From: Elgaria multicarinata webbii
Taxonomy: Eukaryota; Chordata; Lepidosauria; Squamata; Anguidae
Length of the DNA stretch: 64,000 nucleotides
Reading direction: 5' to 3'
Assembly (NCBI RefSeq): GCF_023053635.1
Contig: NC_086183.1
Span: forward strand, 34,639,501 to 34,703,500
In this document: one piece after another, positions 48,901 through 60,258 of the stretch
How positions within the stretch are numbered: the first letter of the stretch is position 1
Layout: every line of letters starts with the position of its first letter
Program-made: the position numbers and the translations under genes
Notes under the pieces: generated by a model
The model's database searches: none
What the model was told of the DNA's origin: nothing
Seen by the model: only the letters and a program-made list of their open reading frames with translations

Positions 48901-51035
48901 TTACTGCAGACGCTGACTGCAGCCAGGAAATCAGAAGATGTTTACTTCTTGGGAGGAGAGCAATGACAAATCTTGATAAAATAGTTAAGAGCAGAGACAC
49001 CACACTGACAACAAAGGTCTGCATAGTTAAAGCAATGGTATTCCCCGTAGTAACCTATGGCTGCGAGAACTGGACCATAAGGAAGGCTGAGCGAAGGAAG
49101 ATAGATGCTTTTGAACTGGGGTGTTGGAGGAAAATTCTGAGAGTGCCTTGGACTGCAAGAAGATCAAACCAGTCCATACTCCAGGAAATAAAGCCAGACT
49201 GCTCACTTGAGGGAATGGTATTAAAGGCAAAACTGAAGTACTTTGGCCACACAATGAGAAGACAGGATACCCTGGAGAAAAGGCTGATGCTAGGGAAAGT
49301 AGAAGGCAAAAGGAAGAGGGGTCGACCAAGGGCAAGATGGAGGGATGATATTCTGGAGGTGACAGACTTGACCTTGGGGGAGCTAGGGGTGGCGACGGCC
49401 GACAGAAAGCTCTGGCGTGGGCTGGTCCATGAAGTCACAAAGAGTCTGAAGCGACTGAACAAATAAACAACAAAAAACCTTAATGGGAGGGATGGAGTTG
49501 ACAAAAGTAGGATTTACATGCGGATTCGATGATAATTCAGTTTTCATTACATTGTTGTGTGCTCCTCACTTCCCCCATCAGTGAGAAACTCCTAAGGCAG
49601 CACCCTCTAGGCTGGGTCTCCCTTGCATGAGAAAGTGCCAGGAACTCTGATATTTGCCTGTTTACAACTATATAAGCCCAGCAGAAGTAGAGGCCAACAG
49701 GAGGGATGGCAGCACAGTGGCAGAAGCCCCGGCTTTGCATGCAGGAGGCCCCAGGTTCAATACCTGGCAGCATCTCCAGGTAGGGATGAGAAACCATCCA
49801 ACCTGCAGCCCTGGAGAGCCGCTGCTGCCATTCCGTGTTGACAATACTGGGCGAGGTGGATGAAGGGTCTGACTCCGTCTAAAGCACCGTCCTCTATCCC
49901 TAGAGAGGAGAAAGCTGTCCTGCTACTTCCTTCTCCCTTGAGGCTGTATCAGGGTCTCAGCCACCTTTGTTTCACCTGAGCTACACAGATGGGATGATGT
50001 TTCACTAGACAGGAGATAGAGTACACCCACTAAATAAACGGAATTGCCTTTTACCGCAAGGCAGAGAATCAAGGCATTTTCTAGGATGCCCCAATCACCT
50101 GCTGCTATTGGTACCAATTTAGGGTGTGCTGCCTTGAATTTTCCTGGAACCGAAATCCTGCTGACCATTGGCCAGTGCAAGCGTGCGAATTTGCCTCTTG
50201 CTTGATCATGATGCTTTATCTCCTTTTTTTTCTTGTGCAGGAGAAAGAGAACCCGGTTTCTGAATTCCATGACATGAACCTGGCTATTACGGTTTTCAAC
50301 CTATTCTTTGCAGGGACGGAGACGGTCAGCATCACCCTCCGATATGGGCTTCTCATCCTCCTCCGGCACCCAGAGATAGAAGGTGAAACCCCCCCAATCA
50401 ACTCGGTCTCCTGCTAGTTACTTGGCCCCACCAGTAGGGATTTCTGTTTGGCTGGCGGGGGGGCTAAATTGTGGTGGGCTGGGTAGTTCTGGAAAGCAGA
50501 GGAGCTGCCTCTGTCCAGTAACACACCCGATGGTTTCTTCAGAACCAGGCAGAGTTTCCTTTCATTGATACAGAGAAGAGCTGGGATGAAGACCGTAGTT
50601 AGTTAATTTTGTTGTGTATTTTAAATGTTTATGGTTTTGTTCCCTCACCATGTATATTTTAAACTTTGTAAGGCCACCTTGAGGCCCAGCATTGGGCAAA
50701 AGGCGGGATACTACTACTACTACTACAACTACTACTACTACTACTACTAAATAATAGTAATAATATGCTGAGTCAGGGCCCCAGTGCTGCCTGCTCTGAT
50801 TCTCCAGGGGCTCAGGATGAGGGAGGCCTTTCCCAGGTCCTGTCTGCTGAGATGCTTTTAATTGGGAATGCCGAGGACTGGAGCTGGAACTTTCCGGGCC
50901 TGTACTCATGACAACCCATTGTGGGTTAATTTACCTGCAAGGAGCTGTGGCTTATGGCAGGTGCTATTATGAATATTGAAGCCCTGTCTGAGGTAGCTGT
51001 GGCTTCTTGTGTCTTGCAATTCTGGCCAGTGGGGG

Positions 51036-51080
<45 letters not shown>

Positions 51081-54000
51081 AATAACAACAATAAAAAATA
51101 TTTCTAACCTGCCCCTCCATCCTGATCAAAGCAGGGAACAACAAGTATAAAATACATAAAATATTAATCAAAACACAATATTTAAAACTTCCTAAAAACG
51201 TACTAAAACCATCCTAAAACTCCACTGGATAGGCCTGCCGGAAGAGATCAGTCTTTATAACTTTCTTAAATGCTAAAAGACTGTTAAGTTGACGAGTCTC
51301 CTCCGGCCGGCCACTCCGCAGTCTGGGAGCAGCAGAAGAGAAGGTCCTCTGGGTAATAGTTGTCAGCCTTGTTTTTGTTGGCTGGAGTAAATTCTTCCTG
51401 GAGGACCTGAGTGTGCAGGGCGGGTTGTATGGGAGAAGGCGATCCCACAGGTAGCCTGGACCCAAACCATGTAGGGCTTTAAAGGCAATAACCACCACTT
51501 TATACTTCGCCTGGAAACAATCGGCAGCCAGTGAAGAGATTTTAAAAGTGGTGTAATGTGGTCACCCCTAGGTGTACCGGTGATCAGCCTGGCAGCCCTA
51601 TTTTGAACTAGTTGAAGTTTCCGGACTGGGCACAAAGGTAGCCCTATGTAGAGCGCATTGCAGAAGTCGAACCTCAAAGTTACCAGCGCATGCACTACTG
51701 TCTTAAGGGTAAAACAACCGTAGCATAACCTTAAAACAGACCATAGGTTCTTTAAGGGCTGTTTGAACCTCAAATAACTCATGCCAGTTGGATTTGGAGC
51801 ACACGACAAGCCTTGGCAAATCCCAGCCAGGGCTTGCCTATTCACAATGGCAGATGTGCTCCTCAAGGGTTGATTAATCCACGGTGGGCTGTCGTGTCAT
51901 CCAAACCATGTCGCTGCATGCAAAGCCTGGGATCTACTTTTAAGCCCTGACACCTCTTACGAAAATATATAACTCTCTCAGCTTGTCAGTCAGTTCTTAT
52001 CCCCCCGTTGAGTTCCGTAGCACACAGCTCTGAACCAACGGCCTTATCTACTAGGGGTGTGCACGGACCCCCCGCTCCGCTTCACTTGCAGATCCGCCAT
52101 TTTCCGGATCGGGCCGCTCCGCCCCGCCCCCGCTCCTCCCACTTCCGCTCCGCTCCGCTCGGAGCTCCGGATCCGGATCGGAGCTCCGTTTCCCCCCCCA
52201 TAGGCTTGCATTGAAAGCTAAAAAATTATACAATTTTTTTTCTGTTCAAGTTAGAAACCTCACGTTTGGCACCATGACACCTCATGGGGGTATACACACG
52301 CACACCAAGTTTCAAAGCAATCCCATCATCCCCTGATTTTTGGGGAATTTTTGAAAATCGGGCACCCCATTCACACCCCTTTCCATAGCTCCGTCAATTT
52401 GCACGTTAGAAACCTCAAACACGCCACCATGAAAGCTTATCCAGGGATACATACGCACGCCGAGACTCAAGGCAGTCCCATCATCCCCTGATTTTTGGGG
52501 AATTTATGAAAATCCAACACCCCTTTCCATAGCTCCGTCAATTTTGCACGTTAAAAGAAAACCTCAAACTCACCACCATGACAGCTTATCCAGGGATACA
52601 TATGCACGCCGAGACTCAAGGCAGTCCCATCATCCCCTGTTTTTTGGCGGGGCTTAAACCTGAAAAATTTGGAACTTCCAAAACTCCAAGTGAGCGCAGG
52701 AAGGACTTCTCCCCTGAGTCAAAGCCACACACACACAACATCCCTGCGAGGAGGGAGGGAAGGCAGGCAGGCATGCAGCTGGCATTTCTGGGGGCATAAG
52801 GAAGTGAGCCAAGGATAAGCCAGTAATGCATATAAAATGGAATAAATCAATAAATAAACAAAGGAGGGGTGGAATTAAAAGCAGCAGTGTTGCTCAATAA
52901 ACAGCAAGAAGATTTTTTAAAAAAAGGCTATATCTGTCTTTTACCAGCAATAGGGGGACGTGCCCGGGGGAAGGGGAAGCAGCTGCCAGTTCAACTCAAG
53001 ACAGCCACCAACAGCTCTGAGATTAAGAAGTAAACGCTCACTTCAACTCATAACAGGCATCGCTCCACCACTAAAAAGTGAACATTCACTTCAACTCATG
53101 ATAGGCATTGCTCCACCGTTTTACTCTCTTTGGAAGGCTCTAATGGCCTTCCAGTGCAGGAGAGAGTGGGGGCACGTCCACGATGAGATGCCCTAGGGGA
53201 GCTCATCCCCTTGCACCACATCTTTTCAGTTGTTCCCCAAAGTTAGGGTGCTGAGCAGTGCTGTGTTTCTATCTCTTATTCTTGGCTTAGTATATGATTT
53301 CAGGTTGTGTTTGTGCATTTGGTGGGGCTACTGTTTTAAAAAACACTGGGAAAAGCCCGTTCAGATGAAGAAAGAGAAGTTTCCCAGAATCCCAAGTTAC
53401 CCGTTTTGCCTATGCCCTCCTCTAACTTTGGGATCATGTGATCATGACCGGGAGCTGACTCTGCCCCTCAGCCCTTTGAAAAAGGTATTTTTCCCGCCGA
53501 TTTTTTAAAAACTTCTAGCGCGCGACCCGCACGACGCAGAAAGTTGAGAGTAGTCTCAAAATGACCCCCATCCACGACTCTCTGTGCACAAGAATTTTCA
53601 GAATGATAGCTTAAAAACCAACCCAGTTATGCCCGAGTCTTTCCCTCAATGCAATCCTATGGGCGAAAAGCCGAAAACGCCATTTGAACCGCGCGGTTGA
53701 CCCGATTTTCAAAAAAATATAGCACGCGACCCGCACGACGCAGAGAGGTGAGAGTGGTCTCAAAATGACCCCCATCCACGACTCTCTGAGCACAAGAATT
53801 TCCAGAACGATAGCTTCAAAAAGAACGTAGTTATCCGCGATTATTTGCCGCAATGCAATCCTATGGCGAAATGTTTTCAAGATGGCGACCGGAGTGCTCT
53901 GCCTGAACTAGGAGCTCCGAAAAATGGTCGCTTCTCTTCGCCTTGCTTCTAGGGGTCCGCGGTCCACTCCTACTCCGCCTCTGGGTAAGGTGGAGCAGGC

Positions 54001-55800
54001 CAATCCGCTACTGCTTCTACGCTCCTAATCGGAGCGGATCACACCCCTATTATCTACTCCTTTACAGCAAAAGTCCAAGAGGAGATTGACCGGGTCATCG
54101 GGAGGAACCGGAGCCCCTGCATGGAGGACCGGATCAAGATGCCCTACACAGATGCGGTTGTCCATGAGATCCAGCGGTTTGGGGACATAACCCCAGTGGT
54201 GGCTTCTCACTTAATGACACGTGACACCACATTTCGGGGATACAGCCTTCCCAAGGTGATTCACCGGGCTAATTGCAGCATTTGTATAGAAACATAATGA
54301 TATTGGGAGTTCTATTTTCCATCTGTTTTTTAATGATCCCTAATATGGATTTCACCTTTTCTTATGTGAGTTGATGTTTTAAGTGAGACATCCACCATGA
54401 CCATAAAGGTTTCTTTTCTGGTCATTTAGCACTAGGTCAGATCCCATTACTGTATCTGAGAGGTTAGGAGTTTTTGCCTTTATGTGCATCACTTTATACT
54501 GACACTGATCTGCCTTTGCCATTCTGTTCTCCACCCTCCCATGGTCCTTCCACACAGGTGGTTCTTAGCACTGTTCCTCAAAAGATTTTAAGCTTTTCTA
54601 CATGAGGCTGTTCATCCACGGTATTTACTTTTGGTTTTGTTGAAGAATTAACTGAGCACCACAAAAGGAGCATTTTCTTACCTGCTCTTCTGCTACATAA
54701 CCTCTAGGCTGTGCTGTGGTATAGCAGAATAGCACAAATACACAAGCAGAAACAGCGTTTTCTTTCAGAAATTATACTCCATTTCCCCTCTTCTAAAAAA
54801 CTTGCTGAAAATGCTGTTCACAAACACAAGCAAAACTGGAGCAAAACTTGACATTGTCTAAAGAACCTATAAATAACAATGAGCAGAGAATTATACTGAA
54901 ATGCTTCATGCAGAGAAGGTTTTTAACTCCGTTGTCATCCAGTAGTCCAAACAGTTCCCTGACTGGTTTCCTGGTCTTAATGTACTTACAGAATTTGTTT
55001 TTAGTGGTTTTCATGCTATTTGCAAGAAAGCTCCTCAGATTCCTATATGGGACCTGTCTTTTAATTCCACTTCCACCAATTTGCACAAAAGCAATCTCTC
55101 AACGGTAAGGAAGGGCTCTCGTGTGGGAGTGATCCCAATCACACATACGATCCTGGAAGAATTGAGCTGCCCTAACGGAAATGCTCCATTGACACCTGCC
55201 TGGAAAGTGCTACACAAACACGAACGATTTGTTATTAATATTAGTGTTATGAATGGAGGACGTTCCAGGTGTTCAGGCCAGAGAGACTGAGCCTGGTAAC
55301 CGTTGCCTCTGGGGCCTCTGTTCTTCCCTTCTAGGACACTGTGGTTGGGGTTTTCTTGACGTCTGTCCTGCAGGACCCTCAGTACTTTGAGACACCCAAG
55401 AAGTTCAATCCTGGGCACTTCCTGGATGAAAACGGGGCCTTCAAGAAGAGCGAGGCATTCCTGCCGTTTTCATCAGGTGACACACCTGGGGGTTTTTTCT
55501 TCAAAAATGGGATGTAGGAGGAGGGAACAGGAGGGCGGGTTGTTATGCTGGGCCTTAGGATGGGAGCAGGCAACCTTTTGTGGCCCACGGGCCCATGTGG
55601 CTATTTGAGAAGCTGTCCTGGACACCGCCCCAAAATGGTTGCTGTAGGAGGCATAGCGAATCATAAAGGACAAGTAATCTGCCCCAAAGACTGAATACAA
55701 GGCAGAGATGGGGTCTGGACCCCAACACCCTAAACAACACATTTGAACCCACAGTTTTCAACAGACACACACACATGCCCCCTTCCAGCCAGCCTCCGTT

Positions 55801-55847
<47 letters not shown>

Positions 55848-56664
55848 CCCACATATCCATCCTGTATGCATGCATGCACACACACTTTTCCCTCCCTTCT
55901 CCTCACATCAAAACCCACTCTTTTTTAGGGTCCACCCCAAAATGCCCCAAGACCCTTTCCTTGACCTCTTGCTGTCTCGCAGCCATGAAGCCTTTGTCCG
56001 TTCAGACATGAAAGCGCACAACCCCCTTCAAGGCCAGCTGGCGCCTCGAGGCCTCCCTCCGCCCCTCCTGGCTTCCTGCTTCTCTCCCAACCCAACCCTC
56101 CCCCCTCCGTGGCTTCCTGCTGCCTCCCTTCACCCCCAGCTGCCTCTCCTGGCCTCTCCGCGGCTCTCCCTAGCCCTGTGCTGCTCTCTTTTGACACCCC
56201 CCTCCAAGTTTTTTTTTTAATTTATTGTTGCATTGATACCCCACCTTCTTTCCTCCAAGGAACCCAGGGCAAAGTACATAATCCTTCTCCTCCACTCCAT
56301 TCTATCCTCACAACAACAACCCTGTGAGGTAGGATGGGCTGAGAGTCTGTGACTGGCCCAAAGTCACCCAGTGGGTTTCCATGGCCGAGTGGAGACTAGA
56401 ACCCGGATCTCCCGACCCTCAGCTCAGCACTTTAGCCACTATGCCATGCTGTCTTTATGAGTCCCTTGTTCTTCCCCCTTCCCTGCAGAGAAAAGCATCG
56501 GCCTGCATCTGCCCCCCGCCCCCCCCCCGGCCCCCTATCTTCATTGCCTACAAATGTCTTTAAGTCCTACTTGAGGCCCAGAGACATTAATGGGAAATGA
56601 AGACGGCAGTCGCTGGAGCCCCCCCCCCCCCACACTTTGCTTTGAAGCAAATGCTGGTAAGAAA

Positions 56665-56709
<45 letters not shown>

Positions 56710-57182
56710 CTTTTAAAAATTAGTAAATAGAGATGTATGGCCCCTTGGTAGGCACCAAGAAATGTGTCCAGGCAGGTGGGCAATTTTGCACCTGCCTGAT
56801 GAGGATTTAAGAACTTATAAGGGAAGAGGGAGAGAGAGAGAGAGAGAGGGCCAATGTGTTGGGTTGCGTTCACAGAGAGGTGGTAACTATTGGGTTGAGC
56901 ATTGCGTTAGAAGGGTTCATCTTGAGTTAGGACATTTTAAGGAACTTTCCTGTGTTGTGAAGACATGCTGTTAAAAACCTCTCAATTTTTGACCCTCTAG
57001 GGAAAAGGGTTTGCCTCGGTGAAAGCTTGGCCCGCATGGAGCTCTTTCTGTTTCTCACGACTGTGTTGCAAAACCTGAATCTGAAAACGTTCCAGGTCCG
57101 GGAGGAGATAGACATTTTGCCAGTAGTGGAGGGTATCGGAAAGCGTCCCCCGCGCTACCGGCTTTCTGTGGCTCCACGGTAA
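41947..57182 (+). CDS. CYP2: Cytochrome P450 family 2 monooxygenase, gene C (9 exons, 490 aa, diverged active site)
   Basis: Exons: 41947-42114, 45723-45885, 46837-46986, 47584-47744, 48066-48242, 50241-50382, 54068-54255, 55335-55476, 57001-57182. The frame is open throughout with all P450 motifs (W120, AGTET 297-301, E354-R357, Cys435). Against A/B I read N116S, T127S, N193D, T195I, S204A, V244I, L362T, T366A, A387V and G476I. The numbering coincides with CYP2C9 (490 aa, Cys435), where the substrate-recognition sites are about 96-117, 198-205, 286-304, 359-369 and 470-477. So 116, 204, 362, 366 and 476 fall in them, and a changed substrate range is likely (inference). Intron 6 carries a hAT element that leaves only 18 bp of native sequence before exon 7, which could impair splicing. 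The coding sequence itself looks intact. Confidence 0.94.
42846..45261 (-). mobile_element. L2-like LINE in intron 1 of gene C
   Basis: Unit 3 copy of 7988-10398 with a longer TTA tail. A single base change removes the TGA that ends the C-terminal frame in units 1 and 2, so that frame runs on to 42906. Confidence 0.88.
47134..47375 (-). mobile_element. tRNA-derived SINE in intron 3 of gene C
   Basis: Unit 3 copy of 12271-12512. Confidence 0.8.
48420..49477 (+). mobile_element. BovB LINE in intron 5 of gene C
   Basis: Unit 3 copy of 13555-14612, but an AAA to TAA change near 48645 splits the frame that is open in units 1 and 2. The 64-bp target duplications are at 48356-48419 and 49478-49541. 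Confidence 0.95.
49702..49897 (+). mobile_element. tRNA-derived SINE in intron 5 of gene C
   Basis: Unit 3 copy of 14837-15032. Confidence 0.75.
51035..51869 (-). mobile_element. L2-like LINE 3' part in intron 6 of gene C
   Basis: Unit 3 copy of 16164-16995 with several substitutions (for example near 51314, 51440-51446 and 51486). Confidence 0.82.
52052..54049. mobile_element. Non-autonomous hAT element in intron 6 of gene C
   Basis: The ends are TAGGGGTGTG and CACACCCCTA (10-bp TIR), flanked by perfect 8-bp duplications TTATCTAC at 52044-52051 and 54050-54057. Genes A and B have a single TTATCTAC at the empty site (17170-17177 in gene A), which proves insertion. The 1998-bp element encodes no transposase I can recognise. 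Inside are about three direct repeats of roughly 144 bp (52235-52660) and two of roughly 205 bp (53490-53880). The left 150 bp are rich in GGATCCGG/GGAGCTCCG-type palindromes. TIR and duplication length indicate the hAT superfamily. Confidence 0.9.
55701..56268. other. Intron 8 segment unique to gene C
   Basis: About 568 bp absent from genes A and B, with a CA microsatellite (about 55804-55843), C-rich non-coding sequence and the tail of the SINE that follows. No gene is seen. Confidence 0.75.
56210..56455 (-). mobile_element. tRNA-derived SINE in intron 8 of gene C (with tail)
   Basis: Same family as 12271-12512. The tail (TTTATTGTTGCATTGATACC on +) is kept here and lost in A and B. Confidence 0.78.
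56667..56708. repeat. TG microsatellite in intron 8 of gene C
   Basis: About 42 nt of GT repeat, the longest of the three homologous runs. Confidence 0.9.
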
Positions 57183-57383
57183 ATGGGCCCTGCTGAGCAA
57201 GAGCAGGGGGGAGGGGAGGGGAAATGCATGGTGGGTGTTGCTGCTTAGTTTGAACATCTTCTTTCTCCAGCTGGAAGATAACATCCTACATCTAAACACA
57301 ACAGTGCCTTCCGATGGAGCTCGGCTATACGAGATTTGCTTAAAAAAGTCCCAGCTCTGAATAATGTCTCAGAAATTTACATT

Positions 57384-57389
57384 AATAAA
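57384..57389 (+). promoter_or_regulatory. Polyadenylation signal of gene C
   Basis: AATAAA about 202 nt after the stop. Confidence 0.75.
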
Positions 57390-58686
57390 GAGTCTTATCT
57401 GTCGGTCTTGATCTCAAAGGAGTCTTTTGCTTTAGTTGGGTTCCTTCCATTCTCACTTTTTATCATGGTGGGGAAAAAAAGCAGCAGGATGTGTGTTCGA
57501 CACGGGACTATAGGCTACCACTGAATTAATATTATCCTCTGTCAAATTGGTGCCATAACAGTGGCAACAATACCAATTTATTTATTTATTTATTTATCTA
57601 TCTATTTCATTTTTTATGCCACCCAGTAACTGCTCTCTGGGCAGTTCACAAAAATTACATGGCAGGAGTGATCGCAGGCTATCCAGCTGGGAAAATTCGC
57701 AGTGCGGTTGTCACATGGTGGTAATGTTGTCACATGGTGGTAAAGTGCAGAATTGAGTGACTGAAAACCTCCAGTAGTATTTGTTGTTGTTATTTACTGT
57801 TAACTCTGCACACGCCGTTGTAGCTTTGAAAGCCTGCAGCTTTGCATCTGAACAGCTACAGTTCGTTGAATTTATGCGTTATACATAACGCTTCTTACTT
57901 TCGTTCCAGAATTAGACTTTAATGTCGCCATGGTGACCATTACTCAACACTCACCTGGAGTCCACTCCCTACCTGTATTCTCATGCCTACCCTGCTCTGA
58001 GGTCCGCTCCCCCATTCTCTTAACCCAAACTGAAGGCACCATTGGCCCATGCAGAAACAACCATGGTGACATCAGAGCAAAGGGGGGGGGGAAGCTGTAA
58101 AAATATGACATCAAAAATGTGCAGCTTTGCAGGAAATATTACAATGTGGCTGCAGATTTTTGGCGGCTGAAACATATAAACATCGGAGCGGCACAGGGCA
58201 GCAGTGACAGAGTCCATACAGCACATAGACAAGCCCTAGGTTTCATGGCAGCAACTTCACGCGCTTTCTCCATTTCTTACTTGCCGTCATTGGTTGGTGC
58301 AGTTTTGTAAACAAACAAACAAAAAAGGGGGGGAAAGGGGGGTTTCTTCACCAACCTGTCGCTCTGTCCCATCGGGATGACCCTGCATGGCCCTCGGAGA
58401 GGGGCTCCTGTTGCCGTGGAGCCCTGTGGACTTTTCTCCCTAGATGGAGAATGTTCGTTCATTCAGATCAGCCTCCTTTCATTTCATGGAACTGAGTTAA
58501 TCTTTAAACCGAAGGTGTTCCCTTTGCCTTATCTTTGAGTGGGGGGAGTCAGAAATGCCCGCTGCCTTCCTTTCTCATGCAAAACTGAAGGGAGGCCCAA
58601 AGGGTCCAAGCGGCTGAAACTTTAGGAGTATCGAAAGGGAGCTTTTCGTTTGTTACTGTTTTTGATCCTTTTGCTTGTCCATTCGT

Positions 58687-58966
58687 GGAAAGTGCAGGAC
58701 ACAGAATAACGGGCTCAAGTGACAGGAAGCCAGATTCCGGCTGGACATCAGGAAAAACTTCCTGACTGTTAGAGCAGTACGACAATGGAACCAGTGACCT
58801 AGGGAGGTTGTGGGCTCTCCCACACTAGAGACATTCAAGAGGCAGCTGGACAACCATCTGTCAGGGATGCTTTAGGGTGGATTCCTGCATCAAGCGGGGG
58901 GGTGGACTTGATGGCCTTATAGGCCCCTTCCAGCTCTACTATTCTATGATTCTATGATTCTATGAT
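58687..58966 (+). mobile_element. CR1 fragment downstream of gene C
   Basis: Same insertion as 3846-4121 in its distal variant, ending in three TTCTATGA-type repeats. Confidence 0.85.
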
Positions 58967-59531
58967 ACTTAAGCCGTAAACAGAGGGACGGCTGACTCCT
59001 TGGGTTTACAGGGAGGCCTTTGCGCAACAGAAGTTCCAGCCGCAAAGTGGAACGTGGCCTTCAGCCCGGCATCGCTTATACGAGGCAGCCACCAATTCGC
59101 TGCCTGTGCAGGGCTTTCCTGTGAAGCTGTGCTGTAAAAACAACAACCCAGGCACTTATGTCGACTTTTTATGCTGGTGTGAGATCACCACAGCTTTTCC
59201 GCCATCTGACCTTGCTGCGGCATCGATCCGCGGGCATTCCTGGGTGGAAGGCAACATCTGATAGGTCACCAGGAGCAGGGCAGAGGGCAGGGGGTGGGCC
59301 CAGTGAGCCGCTGGAAAGCCTGTGCTGCCTCCTGACATCAGGATTACCTGTGGCCACCCTGCAGCAGTGAAACCGCAGGGTTTTCCCCACAGCAGCACCA
59401 ACATGGTGCTGTGAAGATGGCCCCCCGCCCTGCCCTGCCTCCTCAAAACAACAGTAATGTATCCACGCCACCATGAGTTGCAAAGCTAGAGTGGTCCAGG
59501 TTGCTGTGGTCTCCCCTTGTATTAATTTAAA

Positions 59532-59552
59532 GGGTTAGGGTTAGGGTTAGGG
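59532..59552. repeat. Short interstitial telomeric repeat
   Basis: About 3.5 units of the vertebrate telomere repeat TTAGGG. The homologous place in units 0-2 (near 4688) reads AAAGGTAGCAGAAG without it, so it was inserted. On its right TCATTTGC (59553-59560) and GCAAATGA (59565-59572) form a perfect 8-bp inverted repeat around AGAA. Confidence 0.88.
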
Positions 59553-59751
59553 TCATTTGCAGAAGCAAATGATGAGGTCTCAAGCAAAACTGTGTGTATA
59601 ACATCATAGAGAAAAAGACTACACTGTGAGATCGGACACCCATCACCCTGAGAGCCCCCTGGGGTAGATTCTGCACCTACTTTTTTTTTCTGGAATTGCT
59701 GCCAGCATTTGTTCACCTACTTCTTACTGAAAATCCAGATTCTGCCGTTGT

Positions 59752-60000
59752 CATAGAATCATAGAATAGCAGAGTTGGAAGGGTCCTCCAAGGCCATTGA
59801 GCCCAACCCCCTGCTCAAAGCAGGAATCCACCTTAAAGCATCCCTGACAGATGGCTGTCCAGCTGCCTCTTGAAGGCCTCTAGTGTGGGAGAGCCCACCA
59901 CCTCCCTAGGTCGTGGGTTCCATTGTCGTACTGGTCTAACAGTCAGGGATTTCCCCCCTGATGTCCAGCTGGACTCTGGCTTCCTGTAACTTGAGCCCAT
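59752..60000 (-). mobile_element. CR1 fragment spanning the array's right edge
   Basis: This is the uninterrupted version of the CR1 that is cut at 4997, 22409 and 39850. It continues past CAGCTG at 59865 into ordinary CR1 sequence. Confidence 0.85.
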
Positions 60001-60058
60001 TTATTATTATTATTATTATTATTATCTATTTATATAGCACCATCAATGTACATGGTGC
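60001..60058 (-). mobile_element. L2-like LINE 3' end fragment
   Basis: A TTA repeat followed by CTATTTATATAGCACCATCA, the same 3' terminus as the intron 1 LINE (8037-8062). Confidence 0.65.
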
Positions 60059-60258
60059 ACCTGGAATTATCCCTTTACACCTACGTGTGAAGGGCTATAC
60101 AAATGCTAGTTGTTATTGTTGTTATTGTAGAAAAGTAACAGCATTTAAGCCAGAGAGACCTGAAGTTAAAGGCAGAATGCAGGCTGAAGAGGAGCTCAGG
60201 TGTGCTCTGGGCCAGTCTGGCTAACTGTTGCCTTTGGGGCTGTGTTTTTGTCCTGTTG

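Larger units (their letters stand above)
57183..59751. other. 3' flank of gene C, distal type
   Basis: Homologous to 2331-4885 but with numerous substitutions. It matches the inverted copy at 1-2116. It contains an L2-like tail (57575-57655), CR1 (58687-58966) and the telomeric repeat scar (59532-59572). No gene is recognised. Confidence 0.8.
39851..59865 (+). repeat. Tandem unit 3 (20.0 kb, contains gene C)
   Basis: This unit is longer because of a 2.0-kb hAT insertion and about 0.55 kb of intron 8 that units 1 and 2 have lost. Its left part (to about 46.3 kb) is almost identical to units 1 and 2. Its right part carries many substitutions. At the right boundary the CR1 continues past CAGCTG, marking the edge of the array. 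Confidence 0.88.

Noticed and set aside
52235-52660. Regularly spaced repeats that might suggest a satellite or array
   Set aside because: They are internal direct repeats of a bounded hAT element with TIRs and target duplications, in a vertebrate intron.
59532-59552. True telomere or subtelomere end
   Set aside because: Only about 3.5 TTAGGG units, with genes and repeats continuing on both sides.
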